A DNA stretch of 44,973 nucleotides, from the NCBI GenBank assembly GCA_900317585.1, contig ONHG01000022.1:1-44973 (forward strand), written 5' to 3'. Under the pieces are notes generated by a model. It saw nothing but the letters and a program-made list of their open reading frames with translations, made no database searches and was not told where the DNA came from. This DNA comes from an uncultured Lachnospiraceae bacterium (GTDB taxonomy: Bacteria > Bacillota > Clostridia > Lachnospirales > Lachnospiraceae). How positions within the stretch are numbered: the first letter of the stretch is position 1; each line of letters begins with the position of its first letter. A program made the translations under genes and the position numbers. Below, piece after piece: positions 21,988 through 31,308 of this stretch.

Positions 21988-22755
21988 ATGGCAATCTTAG
22001 AAGTAAGTAACCTCAAAAAAATATATACCACCAGATTTGGTGGCAATCAGGTACAGGCATTGAAAAACATCAATTTCTCTGTAGAGGAAGGTGAGTATGT
22101 GGCAATCATGGGAGAGTCCGGCTCAGGAAAGACGACACTCTTAAATATTCTCGCGGCACTTGATAAGCCGACAGCGGGAGAGGTACTCTTAAATGGAAAG
22201 AACCTTGTCTCATTGAAGGAAAAGGAGATATCTGCCTTCAGACGTGAGCATCTGGGCTTCGTATTTCAGGATTTTAATCTGCTTGACAATTTTTCACTGA
22301 AGGACAATATCTTTTTACCGCTTGTGCTGTCAGGTGTGGATTATAGGGATATGGAAAAAAGGCTGGCACCTATAGCTTCACTGCTTGGAATTGAAAAGCT
22401 GCTTAATAAATATCCATACGAGGTGTCAGGAGGACAGAAACAAAGGGCAGCAGTGGCACGTGCGATAATAACAAATCCCGAATTAATTTTGGCTGATGAG
22501 CCAACAGGAGCACTGGATTCAAAGGCAACGGATAGTCTGCTTAGGCTGTTCAACAGGATAAACGAGGACGGACAGACCATTCTCATGGTGACACACAGCA
22601 CAAAGGCTGCAAGTCATGCCAACAGGGTGCTTTTCATAAAGGACGGTCAGGTGTTTCATCAGATTTACCGTGGCAATCTTACAAATGACGAGCTCTATGT
22701 GAAGATTCAGGACGCACTTATGCTGATTACGACAGGTGGTGAGAAGCATGAATAA
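21988..22755 (+). CDS. BceA-type ABC transporter ATP-binding protein
   Basis: The 255-residue protein belongs to the MacB/LolD-like group: Walker A GESGSGKTTLLNIL, Q-loop FVFQDFNLL, signature VSGGQKQRAAVARAI, Walker B LILADEPTGALD and switch His VTHS. A C-terminal extension of about 25 residues is typical of BceA proteins. The start has AAAGGAG upstream. It overlaps the permease gene by eight bases. With the permease it removes or frees wall-active peptide antibiotics such as bacitracin or lantibiotics from their lipid targets. Confidence 0.93.
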   Translation: MAILEVSNLKKIYTTRFGGNQVQALKNINFSVEEGEYVAIMGESGSGKTTLLNILAALDKPTAGEVLLNGKNLVSLKEKEISAFRREHLGFVFQDFNLLDNFSLKDNIFLPLVLSGVDYRDMEKRLAPIASLLGIEKLLNKYPYEVSGGQKQRAAVARAIITNPELILADEPTGALDSKATDSLLRLFNRINEDGQTILMVTHSTKAASHANRVLFIKDGQVFHQIYRGNLTNDELYVKIQDALMLITTGGEKHE

Positions 22756-24787
22756 AATATATAGCAGGCTGGCATTTACAAATATAAAAAATAATAAGAC
22801 TCTCTATATGCCTTACATTATATCGGGAATGGTCATGATAGCCATGTTTTATGTGATGATGTTTTTAAACAACTCAAAGGGACTTGGCAAGGTGCCGGGT
22901 GCGGAGACACTGGTGGTGATAATGGGGCTTGGATGCGGAATAATAGCGATTTTTTCATATATATTTCTGTTTTATACAAACAGCTTTATCATCAAAAGGC
23001 GCAAGAAAGAGGTAGGAATATACAATATTCTTGGCATGGAAAAACGTCATATCGCGAGAGTTTTGATAATTGAGACACTTACCGTAGCACTCGCAGCAAT
23101 AGTATCTGGAATTATAGCCGGGATTTTATTTTCCAAGCTGATGATTATGTTTCTTTATAGAATTATAAATATTAAAGCGCAAATTAATTTCACTGTATCT
23201 ACGAGCGCTGTTGTAAATACAATACTTATTTTTGGAGTGCTGTATTTTCTCACTCTCATCTATAACCTGATGCAGGTGAAGCTTGCTAATCCGATAGAGC
23301 TGCTTCGCGGGGGCAATGTCGGTGAGAAAGAGCCAAAGAGCAAATGGCTTATCGCTATAATCGGACTAGGCTGTCTTGCCGGGGGATATTATATTGCGAT
23401 TACCACAAAGAACCCTCTCCAGGTGCTTTCACTGTTCTTTGTCGCAGTGCTGCTTGTCATCATCGGAACGTATCTTTTATTTATTTCAGGAAGCATTGTG
23501 ATACTTAAAGCACTCAGGAAAAACAAGAAGTTTTACTATAATAAAAAGCATTTTGCGGCGGTTTCAGGAATGATTTACAGAATGAAGCAGAATGCGGGCG
23601 GACTAGCGAGTATATGCGTACTTTCCACAATGGTGCTGGTTGTTGTTTCCACAACCGTGAGCATGTATGCGGGCATGGAGGGAGAACTTAAGCAGAGATA
23701 TCCTTCGGATATCAGTGTATATAGCTGGTATAAGGAAGTGCCGGCTGATGTGAATCTGGATGATGCACTTAAAGAAGCTGCTGCAGATTCGGATAAAATA
23801 ATAGCTGACTCTGCTTGTAATGTTAAAGACAGCAAAAGCTACACTTATTTTAGCTGGACAGTGTTTAGAGAGGGGACAGAGTTTAAGCCGGTGTTAAGTT
23901 TCGATAACAATATTTCCCTGTTGTATTTTGTCACAGGAGATGAAATTGATAAGATGGAGACCGGCTTTAAAGAGAGTCTGAATAAAAAAATCCCACAGCT
24001 TGATACCGGTTCGGTGGCTGTTTATGGAACAGAAAAGTTTAATGGCGATATAATTAATCTGTTGGGCAAAGAATTTAAAGTGGCTGCAGCAGAAAAAACT
24101 ACTGTAAGTAAAGACAGTTATATGTCCTCTATGTATAGTGGTGTGTACTATGTAGTGGTAGACAGTAAGGCAACACTTGCAGAGATATTTAACCTGAACA
24201 GCTCGCTGGGAGAGGATAGTGTGCCGACTATGCTCAACAATGAAATTGATTATAATCTGTATGGCAGCAGTGAGGATAAGCTTGCTGTGGCAAAGGCTCT
24301 GGATAAGCATTTTGAGGAAAATAGTGTAAAATCAGATGTGTCAGGCTTCTATGAGGAAAGCCGTGATGCAAACAGAGAACAGATTTATGTATTGTATGGT
24401 GGACTGTTCTTTATCGGAATATTCCTTGGAACTATGTTTCTTATGGTTACTGTGATGATTATTTTCTATAAGCAGATTTCAGAGGGCTATGATGACAAAG
24501 CACGCTATGAGATTATGGAGAAGGTGGGCATGAGCAATGACGAGGTGAAGAAATCCATTACTTCTCAGGTACGTATGGTATTTTTCCTGCCGATTATCCT
24601 TGCAGCGTGTCATCTTGCAGCAGCATTTCCTCTGCTTCGCAGACTGCTTGTCATGTTCAATCTTACGGATATTAAGTTAATTGTAATCTGCATGACTGCT
24701 ACGTTTTTGGTGTTTGTGGCTATATACTATATTGTTTTCAAGATTACTTCGAGAGCATACTACAGGATTGTGGGAAACCAGATTTAG
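22748..24787 (+). CDS. BceB-type FtsX-like ABC transporter permease
   Basis: ATG 22748 lies in the end of the ATPase gene; an upstream in-frame GTG is less likely. The 679-residue protein has the 10-helix BceB layout. One helix comes first, then three more with SFIIKRRKKEVGIYNILGMEKRHI, the FtsX coupling signature. A middle set precedes an extracellular domain of about 230 residues (roughly 315-550) between helices 7 and 8. The last three helices follow, with the second coupling motif EIMEKVGMSNDEVKKSI. The extracellular domain is the peptide-sensing part. It passes flux information to the paired kinase. No frameshift or missing element is seen. Confidence 0.93.
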   Translation: MNKIYSRLAFTNIKNNKTLYMPYIISGMVMIAMFYVMMFLNNSKGLGKVPGAETLVVIMGLGCGIIAIFSYIFLFYTNSFIIKRRKKEVGIYNILGMEKRHIARVLIIETLTVALAAIVSGIIAGILFSKLMIMFLYRIINIKAQINFTVSTSAVVNTILIFGVLYFLTLIYNLMQVKLANPIELLRGGNVGEKEPKSKWLIAIIGLGCLAGGYYIAITTKNPLQVLSLFFVAVLLVIIGTYLLFISGSIVILKALRKNKKFYYNKKHFAAVSGMIYRMKQNAGGLASICVLSTMVLVVVSTTVSMYAGMEGELKQRYPSDISVYSWYKEVPADVNLDDALKEAAADSDKIIADSACNVKDSKSYTYFSWTVFREGTEFKPVLSFDNNISLLYFVTGDEIDKMETGFKESLNKKIPQLDTGSVAVYGTEKFNGDIINLLGKEFKVAAAEKTTVSKDSYMSSMYSGVYYVVVDSKATLAEIFNLNSSLGEDSVPTMLNNEIDYNLYGSSEDKLAVAKALDKHFEENSVKSDVSGFYEESRDANREQIYVLYGGLFFIGIFLGTMFLMVTVMIIFYKQISEGYDDKARYEIMEKVGMSNDEVKKSITSQVRMVFFLPIILAACHLAAAFPLLRRLLVMFNLTDIKLIVICMTATFLVFVAIYYIVFKITSRAYYRIVGNQI

Positions 24788-24790
24788 GGG

Positions 24791-24819
24791 TTTCATATGA
24801 ATTATGAATGCGCTATAAT
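24791..24819 (+). promoter_or_regulatory. Promoter of the lipoprotein gene
   Basis: TTTCAT (24791-24796), 17-bp spacer and perfect TATAAT (24814-24819). It starts just after the bceB-type stop codon. Confidence 0.5.
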
Positions 24820-24877
24820 ATGACATAGCTATGAAACTGTATATTTCGGAGAAAGAAGAGAAAGAGGAGAATCCATT

Positions 24878-25462
24878 ATGAAGAAGAGAATAGTTATTTT
24901 ATCGGCGCTTATGGCTTCGACAGCACTGCTTGCGGTGGGATGTACTAGGACAAATGATAAGGCTGGCACGAATGACAGTGCAGTGCAGACTTTACTCAGT
25001 AAAATAGATGACACAGAAAAAAATGACGAAACAGAGACTTCAGAGAAAAATGATATGGAGCAGAGTACGGATGAGGCTGACAAATTGGACAATAAAAGCG
25101 GTAATTCTGAGATAGATGCGGAGCTTGCCGGGATTAAAGCACAGTCAGATGAGATAGATGATAAGCTTACAAATGATTCAAGTCTCACACAGGGGGATAT
25201 GAACCAATTGTCAGCTCAGATGTATAAGCTCTGGGATGATGAGCTTAACTCTATATGGGAACGTTTAAAGGATAAGCTCGATGATGATACAATGTCAAAG
25301 CTAACTGAGGACGAAAGAAATTGGATTGCAGATAAAGAAGCCAAAGTTAAGGCGGCCGGAGCAGATGCAGAGGGAGGCTCATTACAGCCGCTTTTGGAGA
25401 ATAGTGAGGCAGCAGAGCTGACGCAGGCTAGGGTTTATTATCTTGCACAATATCTGAGATAG
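24878..25462 (+). CDS. LprI/DUF1311-like lipoprotein
   Basis: The 194-residue product has a lipoprotein signal peptide (MKKRIVILSALMASTALLAVGC, with the lipobox Cys at residue 22) and a long charged linker rich in Asp, Glu, Lys and Asn. The C-terminal 90 residues match the lysozyme-inhibitor LprI/DUF1311 pattern: MYKLWDDELNSIWERL, LTEDERNWIADKEAKV and ARVYYLAQYLR. It should sit on the outer face of the membrane, tethered by the lipid. Members in other bacteria inhibit lysozyme or sit in wall-stress loci, which fits its place after the Bce-type transporter. The family's paired cysteines are missing, so lysozyme inhibition is not assured. Confidence 0.75.
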   Translation: MKKRIVILSALMASTALLAVGCTRTNDKAGTNDSAVQTLLSKIDDTEKNDETETSEKNDMEQSTDEADKLDNKSGNSEIDAELAGIKAQSDEIDDKLTNDSSLTQGDMNQLSAQMYKLWDDELNSIWERLKDKLDDDTMSKLTEDERNWIADKEAKVKAAGADAEGGSLQPLLENSEAAELTQARVYYLAQYLR

Positions 25463-25510
25463 AATAGCTACGATAATAATAATGACAATGAAATGAGAGG
25501 AACAAGCAGT

Positions 25511-26764
25511 ATGAGTATGACAGAAACAATTAAACTATACGACAGGGATGCATATGCCATAGAGTTTGAGGCAGATATTATATCCTGCGAGCCGAACAAG
25601 GCAGATGATAAGCAGTTTGATATAATATTAAATCAGACTTTATTTTTCCCGGAGGAGGGCGGACAGAGCCCGGACATGGGAATACTTGGAGGCTACAGGG
25701 TCGTTGATGTGCAGATTAAGAATGGAGTCATTACTCATACGGTGGATATTTCCGCAGATGATTGCTGCGAGGCAGAAAAGGAAGCTGGTAAGCAAATCAC
25801 CGGCAATGAATTTGAGCCGGAGAAAGTGGAGCTTGCAGCAGGCGTCCACGTACATGGCAAAATAGACTGGCAGCATCGTTTTTACAATATGCAGCAACAC
25901 AGTGGAGAACACATTTTTTCGGGAATCGTCCACCGCAGGTTTGGTTTTGAGAATGTGGGCTTTCATCTGAGTGATTCTGTAGTGACAATGGATTTCAGTG
26001 GAGTGATTTCACCGGAGGATATAGCAGAGGTGGAGCATGAGGTAAATGTAGCCATTTCAAAAAATATTCCGATAGAGGTGACATATCCGTCAAGGGATGA
26101 GCTTGCGCAGCTGGAGTACAGAAGTAAAATCGAGATTGAAGGACAAGTCAGAATAGTGACAGTGCCGGGGTATGATGTGTGTGCATGCTGTGCGCCGCAT
26201 GTGAAGCGCACCGGCGAGATTGGCATGCTTAAGGTTATGAATTATCAGAATTATAAAGGAGGCGTCAGAATCAGCATCCTTTGTGGTTTCAGGGCACTGG
26301 AGGCTTTCAGACAAAAGTGCGACATCATCTCAGAGCTCATGGGGATATTTACCACAAATCAGGAGGCTATTGTGGATAACGTCACAAAGCTTAAGGCAGT
26401 AAACCAGTCACTTAAGTCAGAGCTTGGCACTGCAAAGTCAGCGCTTTTGGATTATAAGGTAGCAGAGCTTCCTGCTGATACGGACAATGCAGTATTGTTT
26501 GAGGACGGCGTTGATACGAATACAGCAAGAAATTGCGTCAATGGCCTTGTGGAGAAATATAGTGGCTTTAGTGCATTTTTTACAGGAAATGATGAGGCGG
26601 GCTATAGCTTTATTATCGGAAGCAAGAATGCAGACTGCAATACAGTTGCCGCAGCACTTAGGAATAAGCTGGGTGCCAGAGGCGGCGGTAAGCCGGTTAT
26701 GGTGCAGGGCTCTGTCAAGGCAGCAAAGAGCGAGATTGAGGAAGTGCTAAAAGAGGTTTTTTAA
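25511..26764 (+). CDS. AlaX-like alanyl-tRNA editing protein with DHHA1 domain
   Basis: The start is placed at ATG 25511 (AGAGGAA at 25494-25500); ATG 25517 is also possible. The product, about 417 residues, has an N-terminal beta domain like alanyl-tRNA synthetase (NQTLFFPEEGGQSPDMG). The zinc-binding editing site follows: QQHSGEHIF gives HxxxH, and CACCAPHVKRTGEIG gives the Cys/His pair. A coiled linker leads to a C-terminal DHHA1 domain ending GARGGGKPVMVQG. It hydrolyses mischarged Ser- or Gly-tRNA(Ala) in trans. All zinc ligands are intact. It looks monocistronic. Confidence 0.9.
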   Translation: MSMTETIKLYDRDAYAIEFEADIISCEPNKADDKQFDIILNQTLFFPEEGGQSPDMGILGGYRVVDVQIKNGVITHTVDISADDCCEAEKEAGKQITGNEFEPEKVELAAGVHVHGKIDWQHRFYNMQQHSGEHIFSGIVHRRFGFENVGFHLSDSVVTMDFSGVISPEDIAEVEHEVNVAISKNIPIEVTYPSRDELAQLEYRSKIEIEGQVRIVTVPGYDVCACCAPHVKRTGEIGMLKVMNYQNYKGGVRISILCGFRALEAFRQKCDIISELMGIFTTNQEAIVDNVTKLKAVNQSLKSELGTAKSALLDYKVAELPADTDNAVLFEDGVDTNTARNCVNGLVEKYSGFSAFFTGNDEAGYSFIIGSKNADCNTVAAALRNKLGARGGGKPVMVQGSVKAAKSEIEEVLKEVF

Positions 26765-26791
26765 CTTTTTGAAATAAATGGAGTTTAGGTC

Positions 26792-27793
26792 ATGGAAAAA
26801 ATGGAAAATGAATATTCAACAGGAAAACTATATGATTTTGTAGCGAGAAGTGAGAGCCTTGAGGAATACAAGGCTCTTTTAGTGCGTCTGGCAAATCAGA
26901 GAGAAAGCTGGGCCGGAATAGTTAACAAAATAATGGACGAAAACAGCTTATCTGCAAGGAAAATGGGAGAGCTATGCGGTGTGAGCAGGCAGTCGGTGCA
27001 GAAATGGCTTAAGGGCTCTGTGCCGAAGAAACGTGAAACATATATAAAGATAGGCTTCGCGGCAGGCTATGATTTAGAACAGATGAATCACTTCCTGCAG
27101 AGATATGGAGGTTTCAATAAGCTGTATCCGAAATGTCTTGAGGATTCGGTATATATTTTTGTGCTGTCATCAGATTGTATCGAGCATAGCTACAAGTCCT
27201 GTGAGCAGATTATACAGATGCTTAAGGATGAGATGTCGTCAGATAATGATAATGATGATTCAGATTCATACACAACATCCGCACTTGAATTTAATTTCAC
27301 AAATATGAAATCATTGCAGGAAATGCTGGTATTTGTTGCAGAAAACAGCGAGGTATACAGACAGCAGTATATAAAGCTGTATGACTACATAGAAGAATTT
27401 ATACAGAAAAATCTGCTTCCAGACGGTGATGACAATGTATTTCAATTAGCCAATTCGCAGCAATGGAGCTCATCACTCAGACAGTGTGTATCGAATATTT
27501 CGCAGAGAAAATGGTATCCGCAGAGAAATAAAATCATATCGCTTGGCATCCATCTGAACATGGATGCAGACGAAATCAATCATATGCTTGACCTGGCGCA
27601 GATGGAGCATCTGTGTGCCAAATCGCCGTTTGAAAGTGCGATTATTTATGCGCTTGAAAATGCAAAGCTTGAGGATATGATATACTGTGACGGAACAGAT
27701 GATTTGTGTCTGTATGTGAAAAATATTCTACTTTCGCTGAATATTGAAGGTGCAGAGGCATTTATGGAGGAGCTGCCTGAGGAAGATTATTAG
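26792..27793 (+). CDS. HTH regulator with duplicated C-terminal-type domain, first gene of the phospho-signalling region
   Basis: The 333-residue protein has an XRE-like HTH near the start (residues 46-75: NSLSARKMGELCGVSRQSVQKW). Two related helical segments follow that share a pattern: AAGYDLEQMNHFLQRYGGFNKLY in the first half and GIHLNMDADEINHMLDLAQMEHL in the second, each followed by a short LY/LCAK-type element. This looks like an internal duplication with the HTH retained only in the first copy. An acidic Asn/Asp/Ser linker (DNDNDDSDS) separates the halves. Such proteins are unnamed clostridial regulators. Its position directly upstream of the kinase/phosphatase cluster, on the same strand, makes it a candidate controller. 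That link is inferred. Confidence 0.7.
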   Translation: MEKMENEYSTGKLYDFVARSESLEEYKALLVRLANQRESWAGIVNKIMDENSLSARKMGELCGVSRQSVQKWLKGSVPKKRETYIKIGFAAGYDLEQMNHFLQRYGGFNKLYPKCLEDSVYIFVLSSDCIEHSYKSCEQIIQMLKDEMSSDNDNDDSDSYTTSALEFNFTNMKSLQEMLVFVAENSEVYRQQYIKLYDYIEEFIQKNLLPDGDDNVFQLANSQQWSSSLRQCVSNISQRKWYPQRNKIISLGIHLNMDADEINHMLDLAQMEHLCAKSPFESAIIYALENAKLEDMIYCDGTDDLCLYVKNILLSLNIEGAEAFMEELPEEDY

Positions 27794-27873
27794 ACCGGAC
27801 GCGCGACTTAAGGTGCAACTTAAGGTAAAAAAGGTTTGAAATTATTATATATAATCAATTTACAACATAATCA

Positions 27874-27901
27874 TTGACACAAATTGATAATATGATAAAC
27901 T
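27874..27901 (+). promoter_or_regulatory. Promoter of the zinc-ribbon/TPR-like gene, with upstream direct repeat
   Basis: TTGACA (27874-27879), 16-bp spacer and TAAACT (27896-27901). Upstream, ACTTAAGGT occurs twice, 12 bp apart (27806-27814 and 27818-27826), just after the HTH gene. It could be a binding site for that regulator. Confidence 0.4.
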
Positions 27902-27936
27902 GTTTTGTATAGGAAAAAAGTTTTAGAGGAGGAAAA

Positions 27937-28536
27937 ATGGGAACGGAATTTGTACAGATAAAATGTCCCGGATGTGGGGCAAGTGTGTCGACTAGTGACG
28001 AGGTTTGTGAGTATTGTGGAAAGCCGGTTATCATAAAGAGCTTTAACAGTGTAGCGTCAATGTCTATGCCACAGCTCAATAAGTATGTTGGCTCATACAA
28101 AAAAGAGCTTGATAGCATAGGTGAAAATGATGCAATAAACAAATCTATTGCAATGTGTTATTTAAAACTGAAGCAGTATAAGATGGCTGGAAAATATTTC
28201 CAGAAAGCCATGGAAGACAATTTCGATGACTCAGAAAATTATTTCTATGCTGCAGTATGTTTATTGGAAGGAAAAAAGGCATTTTTGACAACACGTACAG
28301 TTATCAATCAGATTGAGACATACATTAATGATGCGATTTCTATTGAGAATAAGGGTGTTTACTATTACCTTTTGGCATACATAAAGTATGATTATTATAA
28401 GAGAAAAGGTTTTGGAACAAGCCCTGATTATATGGAATGCATCAATAATGCAATGCAGTGTAATCTGACAAGAATGGATGCAGAGCAGATGTTCGAGATA
28501 CTTTCAGTCACTATGCCTCAGGAATTATCAATTTGA
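27937..28536 (+). CDS. Zinc-ribbon protein with TPR-like helical repeats (199 residues)
   Basis: The N-terminus is a treble-clef-type zinc ribbon: CPGCG, then CEYCG (residues 10-26), followed by a helical region resembling tetratricopeptide repeats (AMCYLKLKQYKMAGKYFQKAME, then NYFYAAVCLLEGKKA, and VYYYLLAYIKYDYYKRKGF). No membrane helix. It is probably a cytosolic adaptor. Two other zinc-ribbon proteins occur at the far end of the same region. A terminator follows, so it may be a separate transcript from the SPFH gene. Confidence 0.7.
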   Translation: MGTEFVQIKCPGCGASVSTSDEVCEYCGKPVIIKSFNSVASMSMPQLNKYVGSYKKELDSIGENDAINKSIAMCYLKLKQYKMAGKYFQKAMEDNFDDSENYFYAAVCLLEGKKAFLTTRTVINQIETYINDAISIENKGVYYYLLAYIKYDYYKRKGFGTSPDYMECINNAMQCNLTRMDAEQMFEILSVTMPQELSI

Positions 28537-28547
28537 TTATGTTTTAG

Positions 28548-28585
28548 AGGTGATTATGCGTTAATGGGCATTTTCACCTTTTTTT
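28548..28585 (+). terminator. Rho-independent terminator
   Basis: AGGTGA (28548-28553) pairs with TCACCT (28574-28579), with inner ATGC/GCAT pairing, followed by seven Ts. It ends the zinc-ribbon/TPR transcript. Confidence 0.7.
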
Positions 28586-28658
28586 ATGTGAACAAAGTAT
28601 ATCTAATGTCAACAAGTGGATATTATACATGAGAGGTTAAGGTAAAGGAGAATAACAA

Positions 28659-29765
28659 ATGTCTTTATTTAAAAAAAATCCAAATGAAGCTGCTTATTAT
28701 GAAGGAAAAAAGCATTTTATAGATGTAATCAAAAATTCAGGTGATAACAGTTTCCTTATTTGGAGACAGCCTGAGGAGGATTTCAACACAAATTCAAAGC
28801 TTATTGTTATGCCGGGAGAAACTGCTATTTTCGTGAAAGGTGGAAATATAGAACAGACCTTTGATGAGGGGACATATGAGCTTAATACCAACAACTATCC
28901 GTTTATCAGCAGATTAAAAAATTCATTGACAGGCGGAATAAGCACCTTCAACTGTGTGGTTTATTTTTTCAGAAAAGCAGACAGCGAGGAGCTTAAGTGG
29001 GGCACATCAGACCCGATACAGGTGAGGGATAAGGTGTACGGCATCAGAACCTCTGTGAAGGCAAGAGGCTCGTACAAGGTGCGGATTGAAAATCCTGTTT
29101 TATTCTTGGAAAAGCTTGTGGGCAGTAATATCAGGTTCACAGACCAGACGGAATTGTATAAATATTTCAAAAATGAGATGCTTACAAAAGTTAAATCATG
29201 TGTTAATAAGTTTCTTTTGGGCTATCAGGGTGAGTTTATTGGGATAGAGGCATATCTGAGTGACATCTCGACACAGATTGAGCCACAGATAAATGAGATG
29301 TTTGTCCAGTATGGTTTGTCATGTGTGAATTTTTCTGTCATGGCGATGGAGGTGGATACCACAAAGTATGATGATATCGACGAAGCACGGATTAAGAGTG
29401 TAAAGAGAGCAATGCAGGGTGAGGGGGAGAATGCATACATGAACAATATGGGTGGCAACTGGGATAAGATGCAGAGTGCCTCAATCATGCATACATTTGC
29501 TCAGAATGAGGGCGCAGGAAACCTTACCTCGATGGGGGCAGGTCTGGGTATGGCCATGGGAATCAGCGGAACCGTTGGAAACATGGCAAATCAGGTGTTT
29601 CAGAATGCTCCTGGAGTGCAGCAGGCGCAGCAAACGTCAGCACAACAAACAACGCAGGATGATCCAGTGGCAGTGCTTGGCAAATTAAAGCAGCTTTTGG
29701 ATGCGGGGCTGATTACAGCGGATGATTATAATGCCAAAAAGACAGAAGTATTAAGCAAAATGTAA
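28659..29765 (+). CDS. SPFH-domain (virion core/YdjI-like) protein with C-terminal SHOCT domain
   Basis: AAAGGAG precedes the ATG. The 368-residue protein has the virion-core/SPFH arrangement: an N-terminal FLIWRQPEEDFNTNSKLIVMPGETAIFVKGG strand region, then an SPFH core with the family's VRDKVYGIRTSVKARGSYKVRI segment. A helical stalk follows (AYLSDISTQIEPQINEMFVQYGL), then a Gly/Ala/Met/Gln-rich linker (about residues 280-330). The last 35 residues form a SHOCT domain (DDPVAVLGKLKQLLDAGLITADDYNAKKTEVL). Relatives such as YdjI of B. subtilis assemble on membranes beside zinc-ribbon partners and respond to envelope stress. It has no membrane helix, so attachment would be peripheral. It is followed by the FHA-ABC gene after 16 bases. 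Confidence 0.85.
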   Translation: MSLFKKNPNEAAYYEGKKHFIDVIKNSGDNSFLIWRQPEEDFNTNSKLIVMPGETAIFVKGGNIEQTFDEGTYELNTNNYPFISRLKNSLTGGISTFNCVVYFFRKADSEELKWGTSDPIQVRDKVYGIRTSVKARGSYKVRIENPVLFLEKLVGSNIRFTDQTELYKYFKNEMLTKVKSCVNKFLLGYQGEFIGIEAYLSDISTQIEPQINEMFVQYGLSCVNFSVMAMEVDTTKYDDIDEARIKSVKRAMQGEGENAYMNNMGGNWDKMQSASIMHTFAQNEGAGNLTSMGAGLGMAMGISGTVGNMANQVFQNAPGVQQAQQTSAQQTTQDDPVAVLGKLKQLLDAGLITADDYNAKKTEVLSKM

Positions 29766-29781
29766 ACAGGAGGAGCGAATT

Positions 29782-31308
29782 ATGGAGACAATGCCATATC
29801 TCTCAGTGAACAGCGCAGCAAATCTCATCGTGCTGGAAAATGGCGCAGTGAGAAGCTTTCCGCTTGATGGAAAGAGTAGTTGGACAATAGGACGTAAAAA
29901 TCCGGAGAGTGAGAGCGATATTGAGCTTGAATCAAAGATAGTCAGCAGAAAGCACGGACGTATACAGAATGTTGATGGTATCTGGTACTATATTGAGTGC
30001 GGCAGCTTAAACGGAACCTATTTCAATGGGGAAAAAATTAAGCCTAATGAAAATAACGAGTTTGATGCAGTGAAGCTTTCAAGCGGAGACATATTACGTA
30101 TAGACTCTGACAGTCTTGATAATCCGGAGGAGAGAGGAGTTCTTTTCCTTTTCACTACAGAGGGAATAGGAAACCAGTGGAAATCAATAACACTGCGCAA
30201 GAAGGAGACATCGTTTGGAAGATATGAGGAATGTGATGTGGTGATTCCTTTACCATACATATCAGGTAAACACATGGTTGTTATGAAGCGGGATAAAGAA
30301 TATTTTATTATGGACTGCAACTCAATGGCCGGTACCTGGCTAAACGGTGAAGAGATTCACGGCGAAGTGAAGCTCAAGGAAAAGGACATAATTGCCATAT
30401 GCGACTGCACTCTTCTTTTTACAGGGAACAGGCTTGTTTACAATGTACCGGTCACAAATCGCAGAAATGAAAATGTTTCAGTTGATGTGGCGGATATAAA
30501 TGAAGAGGATTTGAGAGACAGACCTGTTGTGCTTAGAGCAGACATAAGAAGCAGAAAAGTTAAAACAGGATTTAAGAAAAAAGAGCTGATTAAGGATATA
30601 AAGGTGGAGATAAAAGAGGGCACACTTGTTGCACTTATAGGAGGAGCCGGCGCAGGAAAATCAACTGTCATGAACTGCATGAACGGATATGAAACATCCG
30701 GAATGGAGGGAAGCGTTGAGTACAAGGGTGTAGATCTGATAAAGAATTTTTCACGTATGAAATATCTTATCGGCAGTGTGCAGCAGGGAGATGCCTTCCA
30801 CGAGGAGATAACGGTGGAGCAGGAGCTCACAAATGCAGCAGGCATAAAGCTTCCAAGGGATACAAAAAAAGCTGAGATTGCTGAGAGAGTAGACAAGACA
30901 CTCAGACAGCTTGGCATAGAAAATGTCAGAAACAACCCCATTGCGAAGTGCAGCGGAGGAGAGCGAAGACGAGTAAATATCGGAATTGAGCTTGTGGCTG
31001 ACAGACAGCTTCTATGTCTGGATGAGCCGGATGCAGGGCTTGATCCGGGAAACAAGAGAAAGCTTTTTGAGACACTGAGAAAGCTGGCGCATGAGGATGG
31101 CAAGAGCATTCTGACTATTATTCATGATGTGTCTGATATTGATTTATTTGACAAAATCATCATCATGAACAAGGTTGACAATGTCGGAAGACTGGCATTT
31201 TCGGGGACACCTGACGAGGCGAGAAAGTATTTTGGGGCAGAGATTAAGGATGTTTATACTATCATGGCCCAGAATCCGGAAAAATATATATTTAAGGGAG
31301 ATTATTAA
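29782..31308 (+). CDS. Double-FHA ABC transporter ATP-binding protein
   Basis: The 508-residue protein starts with two forkhead-associated domains. FHA1, about residues 30-95, has G37-R38 (WTIGR), S55-R-K-H58 and N77. FHA2, about 140-200, has G146-R147 (SFGR), S161-G-K-H164 and the N-x-x-G turn at 180-184. FHA domains bind phosphothreonine. Then follows an ABCG/White-like ATPase: Walker A GGAGAGKST (287-295), signature CSGGERRRVNIG, Walker B LLCLDEPDAGLDPG and switch His IHD. The fusion resembles the FHA-ABC exporters controlled by Ser/Thr kinases, for example Rv1747 of Mycobacterium tuberculosis, except that here the membrane part is a separate gene. It overlaps the permease gene by one base. 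A PP2C phosphatase and a kinase follow, so phospho-dependent control is likely. Confidence 0.9.
   Translation: METMPYLSVNSAANLIVLENGAVRSFPLDGKSSWTIGRKNPESESDIELESKIVSRKHGRIQNVDGIWYYIECGSLNGTYFNGEKIKPNENNEFDAVKLSSGDILRIDSDSLDNPEERGVLFLFTTEGIGNQWKSITLRKKETSFGRYEECDVVIPLPYISGKHMVVMKRDKEYFIMDCNSMAGTWLNGEEIHGEVKLKEKDIIAICDCTLLFTGNRLVYNVPVTNRRNENVSVDVADINEEDLRDRPVVLRADIRSRKVKTGFKKKELIKDIKVEIKEGTLVALIGGAGAGKSTVMNCMNGYETSGMEGSVEYKGVDLIKNFSRMKYLIGSVQQGDAFHEEITVEQELTNAAGIKLPRDTKKAEIAERVDKTLRQLGIENVRNNPIAKCSGGERRRVNIGIELVADRQLLCLDEPDAGLDPGNKRKLFETLRKLAHEDGKSILTIIHDVSDIDLFDKIIIMNKVDNVGRLAFSGTPDEARKYFGAEIKDVYTIMAQNPEKYIFKGDY

Noticed and set aside
24878-25462. Lipoprotein as a dedicated lysozyme inhibitor
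   Set aside because: The C-terminal pattern fits LprI/DUF1311, but the paired cysteines of characterised inhibitors are missing, so only the family-like label is kept.
30438-31109. 223-codon minus-strand open frame
   Set aside because: It is the antisense of the FHA-ABC ATPase coding sequence with its ABC motifs; no start signal or family.
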